NCBI GenBank assembly: GCA_023213315.1
Contig: JAKCPI010001593.1
Coordinates: 17,385-81,384 of the forward strand
Reading direction: 5' to 3'
DNA length: 64,000 nucleotides
Origin: Euborellia annulipes
Taxonomy: Eukaryota; Arthropoda; Insecta; Dermaptera; Anisolabididae
Shown: piece after piece, positions 23,149 through 34,241 of the stretch
How the letters are laid out: each line of letters begins with the position of its first letter
Numbering within the stretch: position 1 is the first letter of the stretch
Notes under the pieces: model-generated
What the model saw: only the letters and a program-made list of their open reading frames with translations
Told to the model about the DNA's origin: nothing
The model's database searches: none
Position numbers and translations under genes: made by a program

Positions 23149-23362
23149 GGAGGTCAGAACTGTCGTCTTGAACAAAGGCAATACCGGACTTGGATTTAAT
23201 ATTGTCGGTGGTGAAGATGGAGAAGGAATTTTTGTCTCGTTTATTTTGGCCGGTGGACCTGCGGATTTAAGCGGCGAATTACGACGAGGTGATCAGATTC
23301 TTTCCGTTAACGGAATAAATTTGCGTAACGCAACTCACGAAGAGGCAGCTCAAGCTCTTAAG
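23149..23362 (+). CDS. dlg1: Discs large (dlg1) exon: PDZ3 domain
   Basis: 214 bp between TTAATTTCCAG and GTTAGT. It enters with one base completing AG|G (Arg) and exits in phase 0. The peptide begins [20 protein letters not shown] and contains [20 protein letters not shown], then [20 protein letters not shown] and [15 protein letters not shown] is the PDZ3 binding loop found in Dlg/PSD-95 proteins. The last strand ([13 protein letters not shown]) is in the next exon, 9.4 kb downstream. Sequence identity with arthropod Dlg PDZ3 is high and no residue looks anomalous. Confidence 0.96.
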
Positions 23363-23430
23363 GTTAGTTTTAAAAAAATATAAAAGACAATAATCAAAAG
23401 ATATTTGCTTAAAAGCATGAATGATAGCTT

Positions 23431-23475
23431 CATTTCTGAAGAAGCATATTGCATAATGAGTAGTCGAAACGTTAT
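23431..23475 (+). ncRNA. Hammerhead-like motif, degenerate
   Basis: CTGAAGA (23436-23442), A, about 22 bases, then AGTCGAAACGTT. Core boxes and spacing match the family but no good stem II is visible, so this is probably a decayed copy. It sits 70 bp into the intron after PDZ3. Confidence 0.35.
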
Positions 23476-23689
23476 TTGTTAATAAGGTGACCAATTATTT
23501 TATGTACGAAAGTTAGAGTTAAGTTAGTAGAGTTAGAAAGAAAGTGTAGTAAAAAAAAATGTATAAGCATATAATTTATTATTAATTAATTAGTAGAAGT
23601 GGAACGAAACCCATATTTTTCTGTTTATTGAAGCTTTTGTGGTTTGTATTATTATTATGGGATAATAATAAAAATTTATGGAACACATT

Positions 23690-23865
23690 TTGTATTATTA
23701 AAAATATAAATACTGTACAACGTTTCGACTGCTTATTCTGCAGTCGTTTTCAAGAACTGTTCACTCAAGTGAACAGCAACAGCAAGTGCACAGTACTTGA
23801 AAACGACTGCAGAATCAGCAGTCGAAACGTTATACTTTTAATTAAATAATTAATACAAAATATAG
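23690..23865. repeat. Foldback of the CTGTACAACG family, two U3/A8 hammerhead variants
   Basis: The arms TATTATTAAAAATATAAATA and CTGTACAACG mirror the right end (..CGTTATACTTTTAATTAAAT). Minus-strand motif 23757-23716 and plus-strand motif 23791-23833 both read TTGAAAA-C-GACTGC-loop-GCAGTC-GAAACGTT. Stem II is a perfect 6 bp with a 7-base loop. Only the C3 and G8 positions of the standard core differ (T and A). Confidence 0.7.
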
Positions 23866-25960
23866 TCCATATTTTTGAATAATTCTGCATTTTCTTCCGT
23901 TTCCAACAAATTGGCCACGTCGGAACAATTTGCGTCCCGCATGTTTAATTGCACTGTTAAAGTTAAAGTGTTTTCACTGACAATTGTGATTTCTCATTAC
24001 TCCAGTAATAGTAACTAATTTAAAATATCCTCTCTACAGCAGCACAAAGCGCGGATTCAACCAACAATTTAAAAATTTTCGTGTTTTATTCATTAAAATT
24101 AGGAAAAGAAAAAAGGAGTACAAAATAATAACAAGGAGTAAGGAGTACCGTTTACTTAAAAGAAGTACAAAACTCCCTAAATGAGTATGATTGGTCACCT
24201 TAATTTTAATAATATGTGTGAAGAAAATTTTTTAATAACAAAGTAAAAAAAAATTTCAAAAAATAATTTTTTTTACGAACACTGAGTTTATATATATATA
24301 TCATATTTTTGAAGAATTATTTTTATATATATAATTCTTCTTGAAGGTTTATAAATAAACTCTAATTATTATGTAAAATTTTATATTTTTTTCGCACCAG
24401 ATTAAACAACTCTCAAGTCGAATCAGGTAAAATTTGGAAAGACCTCTTTTAAACAATCAAATAAATAATTATTTATCTTACTTTGTTAGATATCAAATGG
24501 GTCTCTTAAAATATAAATATTTATATTACCTAATCTAAATATTTATTATTGTTACATTTTTTGGTGATAAATATTTAATTATTTATAAAAATAAAAGTGA
24601 AATGTTATTTTAAGGAACCCATAAGTCTTCAACAGCACTGTGAATAAAATCAAATCGGCGATTGATTGATTATAGGCCTAATAGAAAACTCTTTTTTTGG
24701 AACTCTACGAACTTACTTTTCCGAGAAACAAAATAAAGGGCAAATAAAAAAAGTCGCTTCTTGTAATTAGAAAAATTTATCCTCATAAATACAATTAATT
24801 TAAGAAATTTTATCTTGAAAAACAAGAGAAAATTACATTTTATATGAGACTTTCGAATAGAATTTTATATTGATTTTGAAATAATTCTTCCACGTATTTA
24901 TGAATAATTGAGACAGTAATTTTTTAATCAATATTTCAGTGATATATGATCGGGTTATTAATATGATATTGACTTGTGAGTCCTCTATCTCCTTAAATTT
25001 GGAGTCGCTACGCTCTTGTTTCATGAACAAATTGAAACAGAGAAGGGGAATGAAAAATATCAAATTATGTATTATTAATAATCATGATGGTTTCAAATTT
25101 AATGAGATGTATCATTAATTCCTGAGAAAAAATGGATTTTAATAATAATTGGCGGTTTTTATGATTGATTAATAACAACAAAATAAAAAATTAAAATATT
25201 TTCTCTCTATATAAATTTATTTCATATATAGGAAAGAAAAAGTAAAAAATACATTAATTGTGATGGCCTCGATTTAATTTCGCCCTCCCCCCCCTAAACA
25301 GGAATTTTATACTATTAAAAATAAACTCTTTTGTGGGATTCCCTGGGGTTATCGCTCCTAGCTCAATGTATAAAAGAACTATTAATTGAATTTCGTATTC
25401 TAAATTTTAGATTTTCACTCTTAATCCGATCGTCACTTAACCAAATAGAAATAAATTTCTCATAAAAAAAAAATTATAAAATGCGTCATCAAGATTCATA
25501 ATAATTTAAAAATCTACTTACACAATAAATTAGTCATAGGTGAATAATATTTAGTTATGAAATCTTAAATTATAATAATAAATCCAGAAATGAATCTCTT
25601 GAGAAAAAATTGTTACTCACCACCAATCTCAGCAGTTGAAAAAAAATCCAGGCCCAGCGATCCCCGTCCTGTCCCGTCCGAATTTAATTCCAATGTCGCT
25701 CGATCTGTAACCAAAATATTATATTTGAATTGGATTTGCACAAGCAATTATGATTTGGATTAAATTGCGGAAGTATTTTGTTGTGATGAACTTAGGTGTT
25801 GTTAGTTGAAATTAAAATAAAAAAACTGTAGTTTTTTATAATGGGTTTATTTTTTGGCTTGGCAACGAGTTAGGTTTAACATAATATTATATAAAGTGCA
25901 AATTCTTAAAAAGAATTAGTTTAAAAATAATTTTGGATTTTTTGAAATTTTATTTATTTT

Positions 25961-26586
25961 TACTTTCTCTTACCTCTATATATGTTAATATATATATAGA
26001 GAGAAAGTATTGGACTCATGTCAAAAATTCGATGTCGAGATTTTGATTGATATACACGTTTTGAGGTTCCCTGAATTCAAAAAAATTTAGTTTCGCGACA
26101 TGGTCTGTCTGTGAAAATATCTCAAGAACGAAAAGAGCTAGGAGTTTGAAATTTTATATTTAAGTTAGCCACCCCCCTAGCACGTGACATGAAGCTTTTG
26201 AACAAAATCGGCCAAAGAGTACTAGTACTTTACTGATGTACTTTTTCAGTTTTTTTCGATTTTCTCAAAATTCACTATAACGATTTTAATTAAAATTCAA
26301 AAATAAATTATTTTTTAGATGCTCTTTAAAATATCATATTTGCTCTCAAAATTGTTTGAAGCACACTTATCTTTTGTACTTCATAGGAAAGATAGGATAA
26401 ATGGTTGCCATGGCAACAAAATATAAATATTTTCCGATATTTATAAATTTTACATCTTGAATTTTAATATATCGGCGGAAACTAAATATATCTCAACACA
26501 AAGGCGACAAGCACTAGAACACAATTTTCGATTACCGAAGGTAAGAGAAAGTTGTGAGCTGTGCGACCAGTCACATCAGATTTTTT
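25961..26586 (+). repeat. Rep-A, near full-length copy (626 bp)
   Basis: 5' hairpin ACTTTCTCTTACCTCTATAT..AGAGAGAAAGTATTG; conserved interior with GTACTAGTACTTTACTGATG, GGTTGCCATGGCAACAAAAT and ATCGGCGGAAACTAAATATA; 3' hairpin GTGACAAGCAC..GTGCGACCAGTCAC preceded by CCGAAGGTAAGAGAAAGTTG. Both ends can form hairpins. No protein-coding frame was found, so it is a non-autonomous family of unknown class. Confidence 0.75.
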
Positions 26587-26830
26587 ATAATTATATATTA
26601 TATCATTTGTTTTTGTTATTATAATGTAAATACCTCTTGAGTGTGTTTTTTAATCTTGCATATTTTTATCTATATTTCCGCTATTTATTTATATATTATA
26701 CTTTGAGAAAATTTCTCAAGATTCTAATGATTAAATTTTATTTCCTTTCAAATCCGAAGATAATTGTCAGATATGTCTAAATGGCTACGTTATCTATTTG
26801 TTATTGTCAACAGAACTGAAGTATGTACAT

Positions 26831-27000
26831 CCATTGCAATAGTATTGAGACTAAAGCCCGGTAGTTAGGCAGCCCAAATGGCACACTCACTGTCTGGGTG
26901 AAAATACCTTTTTCAAAGCAGACAAGAGAGCGTGTGCCATTTGGGCTGCCTAACTACCGGGATTTAGTCTCAATATTATTGCAATAGATGGTAAGTGTCG
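26831..27000. repeat. Foldback of about 170 bp
   Basis: CCATTGCAATAGTATTGAGA, CTAAAGCCCGGTAGTTAGGC and AGCCCAAATGGCACAC are mirrored on the right by GTGCCATTTGGGCTGCCTAA, CTACCGGGATTTAGTCTCAA and TATTGCAATAGATGG. The loop is about 45 bp. A diverged relative lies at 30495-30752. Confidence 0.7.
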
Positions 27001-27324
27001 TAACTAAGTAATTATATTAAAATTAATAAACTCATACTCTTCATTCGAGCTTCTTTTAAGAACAGGACCGCAAAATTCTTTACGAAGGACGCGAATTTTA
27101 ATACAAAATTTATTTGATTTTAGAGAAATAGTTCGTTGTTTAAATAAAAATAAAAAAATTGTATATTCCGGAAGTTACTTGGAAATAATTTTTTGGCTGG
27201 TTGTGAGTTTCTATTTCAGAATTTTTTTGAACCCAGTAGCTAAATAAAAAAAATTCTAAAAAAGAAAAAAATTTTCCTGCAAAAAAATTATTTTCAACTA
27301 ACTTCCAGAATTATTATTCTTTTA

Positions 27325-27472
27325 AAATTTATTTATTCCTTCAGGTCTTTTTCGGCATCTAAGGCCATTTAAACCCTGATTGGTACCCAATTAAAATGAA
27401 ATAAATTTTTTTCGCTTGGGGCGGGAAGCGAGCCCGGTACCTCCCGAGAAACTAATGTCTTCTCTCACGGGC
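27325..27472 (-). mobile_element. tRNA-derived SINE (group B)
   Basis: On the minus strand it reads AGAGAAGACATTAGTTTCTC..GGGCTCGCTTCCCGCCCC (B-box-like), then AGCGAAAAAAATTTATTTCA and GGCCTTAGATGCCGAAAAAG. The same order occurs at 39176-39340 and 45397-45540. The head joins directly to a Rep-A copy at about 27473. Confidence 0.6.
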
Positions 27473-27986
27473 AATTTTACATCTTGAATTCTAATATATC
27501 GGCGGGAACTAAAATATGTCGACACAAACATCTGGTGTGACAAGAATAGAACTAAGAACCGACCGAATATTCGGTTTCGGCCAAATAGTTTCCTGGTTTC
27601 GGCCTAAAAGTAGCCGAAACTTGAGTCTGAAAAGTTGGGATGAGACTCGCATGCAAAAAAAAAAGATCAAATGATTTGCAAAAGCGCGGAAAAAAATTTA
27701 GTCTCCCTAAAAAAAAGGTAAAATGATTTTCAGGGAGGGGAAAAAATTTTCCGCAGGACGGAAAAAATTTCAAAAAAAAAAAAAAAAGGTAAAATAATAA
27801 TAATTTTTTATAGGAAATACAAGTTTCGGTTTCGGTTACGGTTTCGGCCGAAACTAAGATTGAGGCCGAATATTCGGTTTCGGTTGAAAATCTTGTTTCG
27901 GTCGGACCCTAAATAGAACATAACATTCAATTACCTAAGGTAAGAGAAAGTTGTGTGCTGTGCGACCAGTCACACCAGATTTTTTC
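27473..27986 (+). repeat. Rep-A 3' part, split by a hAT element
   Basis: AATTTTACATCTTGAATTCT and ATCGGCGGGAACTAAAATAT, then TCTGGTGTGACAAGAATAGAAC, interruption (27553-27911), then the Rep-A end GTAAGAGAAAGTTGTGTGCT and GTGCGACCAGTCACACCAGA. It represents the 3' third of the family. Confidence 0.7.
27553..27911. mobile_element. hAT-like MITE (CCGACCGAA ends) in Rep-A
   Basis: Flanked by perfect 8-bp duplications AATAGAAC (27545-27552, 27912-27919). The uninterrupted Rep-A copy at 26 kb has ACTAGAACA there. Ends TAAGAACCGACCGAAT / GGTCGGACCCTAA are inverted; repeats of TTCGGTTTCGG lie inside both ends. A second copy with its own perfect 8-bp duplication is at 58487-58832. Confidence 0.8.
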
Positions 27987-28670
27987 ACCAATAATCAAGT
28001 AGCCGGCACTGAAAAACGAATTATTTAAATTTAATTCTAAGGGAATTGTTTACATATTCCGTTTTGGATAAATTTGCTACTTGAGAAACCAATATCGGTT
28101 GCCTATCATTTAGGCTGAAGCCTTTGAAGTGTTTTTTTTTTTTCTAAACTCGTATATTCTAGGGAAACAAGCCTGGTTATTTCGCCATCCCCCTTTTCTT
28201 TATTGATCTATTTTCATTTTATACGTTTCTTGGAAGAGTATTGGCTAATCAATTCGATAGAGACATCATAATCCAACTTTATTATGATGAATATATCTCG
28301 TTAAATCGAAACGTTCAAGCAGATAAAAGTTGTTTGTATTTCTATTTAGAGGAATTTATTTTTAACCAACAATAGCTTTTCATATATGTTTGCAAATTCA
28401 ATTCCAAATTCAATTAATGTTTATTCGTAAGATGTATATATGTATAAAGCTTTGATATATGTATATATACGCATAAGGGTATTGTGATTTTGCACAAAAA
28501 GAGGCATTCAAGCGAAAATTCCTTTGATTGCTGACATGTCTTTAAAATTTAAACAAACATATCAAAGTTTATTTATTCATTTTATCTATATTCCGTCATA
28601 AAGTATAAATCATTTAAAGAACATAAATATTTTAATAATGCATCCCCTTTAAAAAAATAAAATTGTATAT

Positions 28671-28740
28671 TATTACTTTCTCTTACCCGATATATGAAAT
28701 AGAGAGAAAGTATTCGATTCATTTTTTAATTCATTGGTCT
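28671..28740 (+). repeat. Rep-A 5' hairpin fragment
   Basis: ACTTTCTCTTACCCGATATA..ATAGAGAGAAAGTATTCGATTC: only the 5' hairpin and about 15 further bases of the family are present. Confidence 0.6.
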
Positions 28741-28887
28741 GTAAAGAACCACTAAAAGGGATTGTCGCTTAATTGTCTAAAACAGAGACAGATAAATTAG
28801 TTAATTTACATTTTTGATCAGTTCTTTTTCAAGCTCATAAATTATCAAAGCAAATTAACTTCTTGAATTTTATACGAACCAGGACCT

Positions 28888-28995
28888 TTATGTTTTCGCG
28901 GCAGGCGTGGAGGTCCTGGTTCGAGTCCCAGGGGACGCAATTTTCCCCAATCAAACACAAACTCATCTCGTATATTTGTTATCTGAAACGATATT
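28888..28995 (+). mobile_element. tRNA-derived SINE (group C) fragment
   Basis: GCAGGCGTGGAGGTCCTGGT, B-box GGTTCGAGTCCC, then CCCAATCAAACACAAACTCA..GTTATCTGAAACGATATT, as in the copy at 14156. The tRNA 5' half is absent. Confidence 0.6.
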
Positions 28996-29254
28996 TTTTA
29001 TTTTGAAGATATTTTTTAAATACAGTTAGAGCAGTAAACAAAAAAATTTTTTCTATGGGGAGGGGGTTGATTGGCCACGGCGATAACCCCCACCTTCCCT
29101 CCCCCAGATGAATAATTTATTAATATTTTTTATAATATCTGACAGCTCGTAAAACTTTAACATTATCTTTCTCAATCTATTTTATTATTTATTTCGAATT
29201 TCGGGGACTCCCATAACCCGCCTTGCTAGACTCCTGAATACAGTATTTTTAAAA

Positions 29255-30073
29255 TTCTCTTATCCTATATATATAATATTATAGAGAGAAAGTATTGCGA
29301 TAATGTCCAAAATTCGATGTCGAGATTTTGATGGATATACATGTTTTGAGATCCCCTGAGTTCAAAAAAGTGGGTCTGTCTGTGTGTAACGATTTTAAGC
29401 ATGAAGGAATTGAGCTACCGGATTGAAATTTTATATTTAAGTTAGGTACCCACCCCTCAAAATAAGCTTTTCAACAAAATCGGCCAAAAAGTACTAGTAC
29501 TTTACTGATGTACTTTTTCAGCCGTTTTTCCTCAAAATTTTCTCCAACGATTTTGATAAAAATTCAAAAATCAGTTATTTTTTACATGCTCTTTAAAATG
29601 TATATTCTCATTTTCCCCTTGAAATCTTTTGAAGCACATTTTACTCTTGTACTCCAGATTTTTCAAATTCATTTTCCGGCTCTTCCTTCCATAGAGTCAA
29701 TGTTAAATCCCTATGGGAATTTGCATGTTAATTTCGATTCTTTAGAACTTTTTACACATAAAAAAAAAAAAATTTCCAATTCTTATGAAATTTTATATTT
29801 ATTTAGGATTCTTTTTATTGTGTATAAAATATCCAAATATGAGATTAAAATTTTGAAAAATAACCATAGTTTATTTCAAGCAGTCAACATTTAAAATACA
29901 CACAGAGAAAATTTTGAATCAATTGACTTTTTTACTTTTTACTTATGAAATGCAAGTGGTCAAGTTCGGAACTAAGGTGCTATGGGAATCTAAATATATC
30001 TCGACACAAAAAATCAGGCGTGACGGTGCACAACTTTCTTTTGTGTGCTGTGCGCCAGTCACACCAAATTTTT
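29255..30073 (+). repeat. Rep-A, long variant
   Basis: A 5' hairpin TTCTCTTATCCTATATATAT..AGAGAGAAAGTATTG and the usual interior, but after the ACTCTTGTACTCCAGA point it carries about 350 bp (TTAATTTCGATTCTTTAGAA; CCATAGTTTATTTCAAGCAG) absent from the 26-kb copy and shared, inverted, with 35171-36171. It ends GTGCTGTGCGCCAGTCACACC. It shows two length classes in the family. Confidence 0.7.
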
Positions 30074-30494
30074 TAATTTTTATACTCGAGAAAGGACTCG
30101 ATTGTTGCCCGAAATGTCTGCTAAATATATAAATTACTCGCTCCCTACTATTCGTCCGAAAATAATTTAATATTTCTCCCTTCTTTGTAGGAAAAGGGTT
30201 TATCCCTTTCCCCCCACCCTCATCCACTGTCTTCCAATACCAAACGGGCTGGAGACCCCTCCCACTTCTAATGCCTTCTTCTACCGCCAATTCAGTTATA
30301 ATACACCGTTCAGTGGGTTAAGATCTATATTTTATCCTAATTAGGTTAGTGCTTCTCAAATTTGATAGAAATCGGATAATTATATAAAGCAAAAATTACT
30401 TAACGTCATAAAAATAAAATTTTTCTCATCTAAAACTGCGGGTTCCATACTAGGGTATGTATGAGCAAAATAATGGAAGATGAACTGCACATTC

Positions 30495-30752
30495 AAACAA
30501 TATACCATCATCGGCATATGTATTGAGACTAATGCACAGGATTTAGACACACAAGTCAGTCCTACGAATTTCATTCGAAAGTTATTTTTTTCTGATTAAG
30601 ATTTGGGATAATTTTGATTTTAAGAGAATTTGAAAATATTGTATAATATTATTGTAAAAAAAAAATTATTTGACAAGGTTCTGCACAATACAGGCGTATG
30701 CCATTTGGGTTGCTTAAATCCTGTCTTAATACATATGCCGATGATGGTACAT
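30495..30752. repeat. Foldback related to 26831-27000
   Basis: ATACCATCATCGGCATATGT and ATTGAGACT..AGGATTTA are mirrored by TAAATCCTGTCTTAATACAT and ATGCCGATGATGGTAC. Between them lie AT-rich filler and a copy of GTATGCCATTTGGGTTGC, a diverged form of the 26.8-kb arm. Confidence 0.6.
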
Positions 30753-31059
30753 TTTGAATTTTTTAAACGGGGGTACAAACAGAAAAAATATTTTTTGCCA
30801 ATGTTTCAATTCTTAAGTAACGATTATATATTAAACAATATCGGTGTGTAAATGACACATTATATAAGCTTATTTATTTCTGGTCCTTTTAAGAAGTAGG
30901 CTATATATTATATGTCAATAGGAGTTGGAACAATAGCATATTATGAGGAACTTGTGATCGCCATCAAGCAGGTGATTGGGAAATACTAGGCATATGAATA
31001 ATCGCAATTCCAAAAGGTGTAATGTGTGTGTGTGTGCGCGCGCGTATTAATACACCATT

Positions 31060-31345
31060 GTTTCCCAACCAGTGGTTCGTGAACCCCTAGGGGTTTGCGA
31101 AAATTATATTATGCGGAATCTCCAACGTAAATAATAAATTTACATACATATATCAATATTTATGTACACTGTTAATAATACAAAAATAAGTACACTTTTT
31201 TGAGATAGACGTTTGTACACAACTGGGAGAGTAGTGTCGCATCAACAGTAATTTTGTTTTATATTATTTTCGTTTCTAGGGGTTAGCTAAATTTTTTCCG
31301 ATTTTAGAAGGGGTTCGCATTGAGAAAAAGATTTGGAAACACTAT
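31060..31345. mobile_element. hAT-like element (TGTTTCCCAA ends), tentative
   Basis: ATTGTTTCCCAACCAGTGGTTCGTGAACCCCTAGGGGTT at the left is mirrored loosely by AAGGGGTTCGCATTGAG..GATTTGGAAACAC at the right. The style resembles animal hAT MITEs, but no 8-bp duplication could be read. Confidence 0.4.
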
Positions 31346-31960
31346 TAAATAATCGAAAGAGTATATTTTAAATTAAAAAGTGGCTAAAATGACCTAATTA
31401 AAGGACAAGAAATGTTACCAATAATGATAGATTACATTTCTAACAGGACCTAGACAAAATTGAAAATGGAATCTTATTTATGGGCCATAAAACAGATATC
31501 TTAGTCCTAGACAAATAAATCATTTGTCTAGAGCTAGGAATTCCTTTGGGCGCCAACAAGAAAATTTAACAATGCTCATATTCTATTCTGATTCTCAATC
31601 TGAAGGGACGAAATACGAGAGTAAAAATGTAACTGTTACAGTAGAACTTAGCAGCGAGAGTAATTCGCATAACGAGCAAAACAAATTGTAAAATAATGAC
31701 TTGCTTAACGAGTGGCGAGGAGAGGGGAAATTGTGCTTATGTTACATCAGCCTGTGTCAGGAGAGGGGGCAGATCTATGGGGATAATGTTATTGTTTCGC
31801 ATTACAAGAATGATCTCGAACGAATTATGCTCGTTAAGCGAGGTTTCACTGTATTTAAAAAGAAAAAAAAACCTTGAAAAGATATTTGAGTTGGGTTAAA
31901 ATTATAATAAAAATTCGAAATCCTAAACAAATAAAAATTAATTAAATTATCATCTAATTA

Positions 31961-32100
31961 TAAATAAACAAGGTTAAGTTTCAAAGGGATTTTATTTTAG
32001 CTTTTGTTTGCGTCATAGCTCTGAATATGACAAATTAACAACGAAATGCGCATAAGCTAAAATAAAATCCTTTTGAAACTTAACCTTGTGTTATTTATTT
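31961..32100. repeat. Foldback with degenerate hammerhead-like core
   Basis: AAATAAACAAGGTTAAGTTT and CAAAGGGATTTTATTTTAGC are mirrored by GCTAAAATAAAATCCTTTTG and AAACTTAACCTTGTG..TATTT. The centre reads CTGAATA-T-GAC..-GAAATGCGC (32021-32050). A sister element lies at 39619-39832. Confidence 0.6.
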
Positions 32101-32811
32101 ATCTATAATAATTTAATTCAATTTAAGAATGTTTCACGTTGAATACTAAAAAAAAAAAATCTCTCACGCCAATACATTTTTTTAGATTCCTCTAATCAAT
32201 CTGATAAAATAAAATGACTCATAACAAATATTTTTCTAGGTGAATTTTTACCGGCTTCACAATTAAAGTATAAAATAAAAGATTTCCGATAAGAAAGGAT
32301 TAATAAAAAAATATTCTTATCTTTTTTCCTGTCTATAGAAATTAAATAGAATAAATCGATTTCAATAAATTATTCATCTCACTATTAATCATCTTATTCT
32401 AATTTCGACATTTTTTTTCTCTTGTTTGTTTGGTTTATTATTCATATCGTTTCAGCTTCATTAATCATAGGATATTTATCTCTTTTTTTTTTCCAAATAT
32501 TACTTGTATCTAGAGAAATTTCTACGTAAATTAAATTGATATCTTCGCTTAATATATCAAATTTCATTCGCTATTTTAGTTTTTATTGATATTGAGTGGT
32601 TCTCTTGCTTGTTTAAATTAAATTAAACCGCTTTATTATTGAAGGACGAAATTAATATCTACAGCTATGAGGATGGACGGAACGTATATGAAGGTATTTA
32701 TGAGCCCAAAAAAAATTTGCGATTATTCATAAAATTGCTTTAAGTTAGGGGATTAGAGAAAAAGAATTTGTATTTTAATAATAAATAACAAATTTATCTC
32801 TTTTGTTCTAG

Positions 32812-32966
32812 GGTCCAGGACAAGCTGTGACTTTGGTAGTTCAATATCGCCCTGAAGAATATAATAGATTTGAGGCGAAAATCCATGAATTAAAACAGCA
32901 TATGTCCCAGCAAATTATGTCAGGAACCCTCATGCGGACCTCTCAGAAACGTTCACTTTATGTCAG
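32812..32966 (+). CDS. dlg1: Discs large (dlg1) exon: PDZ3 end and PDZ3-SH3 linker
   Basis: 155 bp between TTTTGTTCTAG and GTAAGA; phase 0 in, phase 2 out. It encodes [20 protein letters not shown] (last PDZ3 strand and the alpha-C extension including YRPEEY), then [20 protein letters not shown] and [11 protein letters not shown], the linker and first SH3 strand. [14 protein letters not shown] across the splice junction (AG|G = Arg) is the same in fly and human Dlg. The HMSQQIM segment differs from fly, which is normal for this variable linker. Confidence 0.95.
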
Positions 32967-33985
32967 GTAAGAAATTTATTTATATTCATTCATATATTTT
33001 TATAATCTAACCAGAAAATGTTAAATGGCCTGGTTTGATTATGTCAATGTTTATAATTTAATAAAATTTTTAAGTAATTGAAAATAGTGGCTCATAAATA
33101 GGCGACAAAAAGCATAAAAATGGAAAAAAGTGTTAAAAAAGCATAAAAAACTTGAATAAAAAGTTGTTAAATAAGCATATAAGTTGAAAAAAAGCATCTC
33201 ATAAGCAATTTTTACTCATACCGATGGCGTATACAATTTTTTTTTAAAGAAACTAAATTTATTCCGCCCCGCCCTGCGAAAATTTTTTTTTGCGGAACCA
33301 AATTTTTTCACCTTGCAGAAAATTTTTTTTTTACAGGGCTATATTTTTTTACACTGCGGGGTTTTTGGAAAATTTGGGGTGGGGGGCGCCCCCCTCCCCC
33401 TTATATACGTCCCTGGTGTATGAGTGTGTGAATGGGAAAAAAGTTTTTTAATAAAAAAAAAAAAAAAATTATAAATATTCGTAAAATAAGTTCAAATAAG
33501 AACGAAAGGGAAAAAAAGCATGAAAACTCAAAAAAAGCAAAAAAAGCATAAAAAATGCAATCTCAATGCACTTAGTTTTCCTAATTCGTATAGAAATTAA
33601 ATATCTAATGGCTGCTTATAAAATTGAGCAATAAGCATTTTGCTTAAAATCCGGTCTCTACTCATAAATTTTAAGAGTGCGAATTCTCTAGGGGTGCTAA
33701 TTTTGGGAGATTCCAGCGGCCACAATTTTGAAGCTATCGACCTCAAATTTTTTTTAAATTATAGCTAATTAAAATATCTACAACTTATAGAAGTCCTTTT
33801 TTTGATTTTCGAAAAAATAAAATTTTTTTTTTAGATTAATTGCATTAAATAAAAGATATTTTTTAAAAAATTCGCTCTATATCTTATAGATAATTAAATT
33901 AGTAATCATTGTGTTAAAAAAATAATTAATTTTTTACCCTTAATTAATTAGCTGGAATCTTTCAAATGAAATGGAAATATTTTAG
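32967..33985. other. dlg1 intron before SH3, ends in a MITE remnant
   Basis: AT-rich with A-rich low-complexity sequence (33100-33560). A G-run (33374-33384) belongs to a small TE scrap. The final 300 bp are the truncated TTAA-type MITE described separately. No exon. Confidence 0.6.
33674..33974. mobile_element. Truncated TTAA-type MITE abutting the SH3 exon
   Basis: From TTAAGAGTGCGAATTCTCTA and GGGGTGCTAATTTTGGGA through CCAGCGGCCACAATTTTGAA to TTAATTAGCTGGAA..AATGAAATGG, it aligns with the complete element at 53575-53979. Homology ends about 10 bp before the AG acceptor of the SH3 exon (33984-33985). The right TIR is missing, so the splice site region has replaced or overwritten it. Confidence 0.7.
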
Positions 33986-34241
33986 GGCGCTGTTCGATTA
34001 TGACCCGAACAAGGACGATGGTCTTCCCTCTCGGGGACTTCCCTTTCGATACGGAGATATTTTACATGTAACAAATGCAAGCGACGATGAATGGTGGCAA
34101 GCAAGAAGAGTTCTGCCTTCCGGCGATGAGGAGGGTATGGGAATCGTACCCAGTAAGAAAAGATGGGAGAGAAAACAACGGGCAAGAGACAGGACTGTCA
34201 AATTTCAGGGACACGTACCAGGAACTACTGCCGCTGATAAA
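33986..34241 (+). CDS. dlg1: Discs large (dlg1) exon: SH3 domain
   Basis: 256 bp; acceptor AAATATTTTAG, donor GTAACT, entry phase 2 (G completes Arg), exit phase 0. It encodes [20 protein letters not shown], then [40 protein letters not shown] and [25 protein letters not shown] and DDEWWQAR are SH3 hallmarks; the RT loop lacks the usual acidic PxxP-binding pattern, as in MAGUKs, where this SH3 binds its own GK domain (family knowledge). The donor after DK is confirmed by the next exon starting QSTLDRKKK, as in fly. Confidence 0.96.

Larger units (their letters stand above)
23363..32811. other. 9.4-kb dlg1 intron after PDZ3
   Basis: No exon seen. Contents: a lone hammerhead-like motif (23431), a foldback of the CTGTACAACG family (23690), Rep-A copies (25961, 27473, 28671, 29255), SINE B and C copies (27325, 28888), a hAT element inserted in Rep-A (27553), foldbacks (26831, 30495, 31961) and a hAT-like element (31060). 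The remainder is AT-rich. Confidence 0.6.

Noticed and set aside
29508..29894. A 128-codon plus-strand open frame.
   Set aside because: Lies wholly within Rep-A; other copies do not keep the frame.
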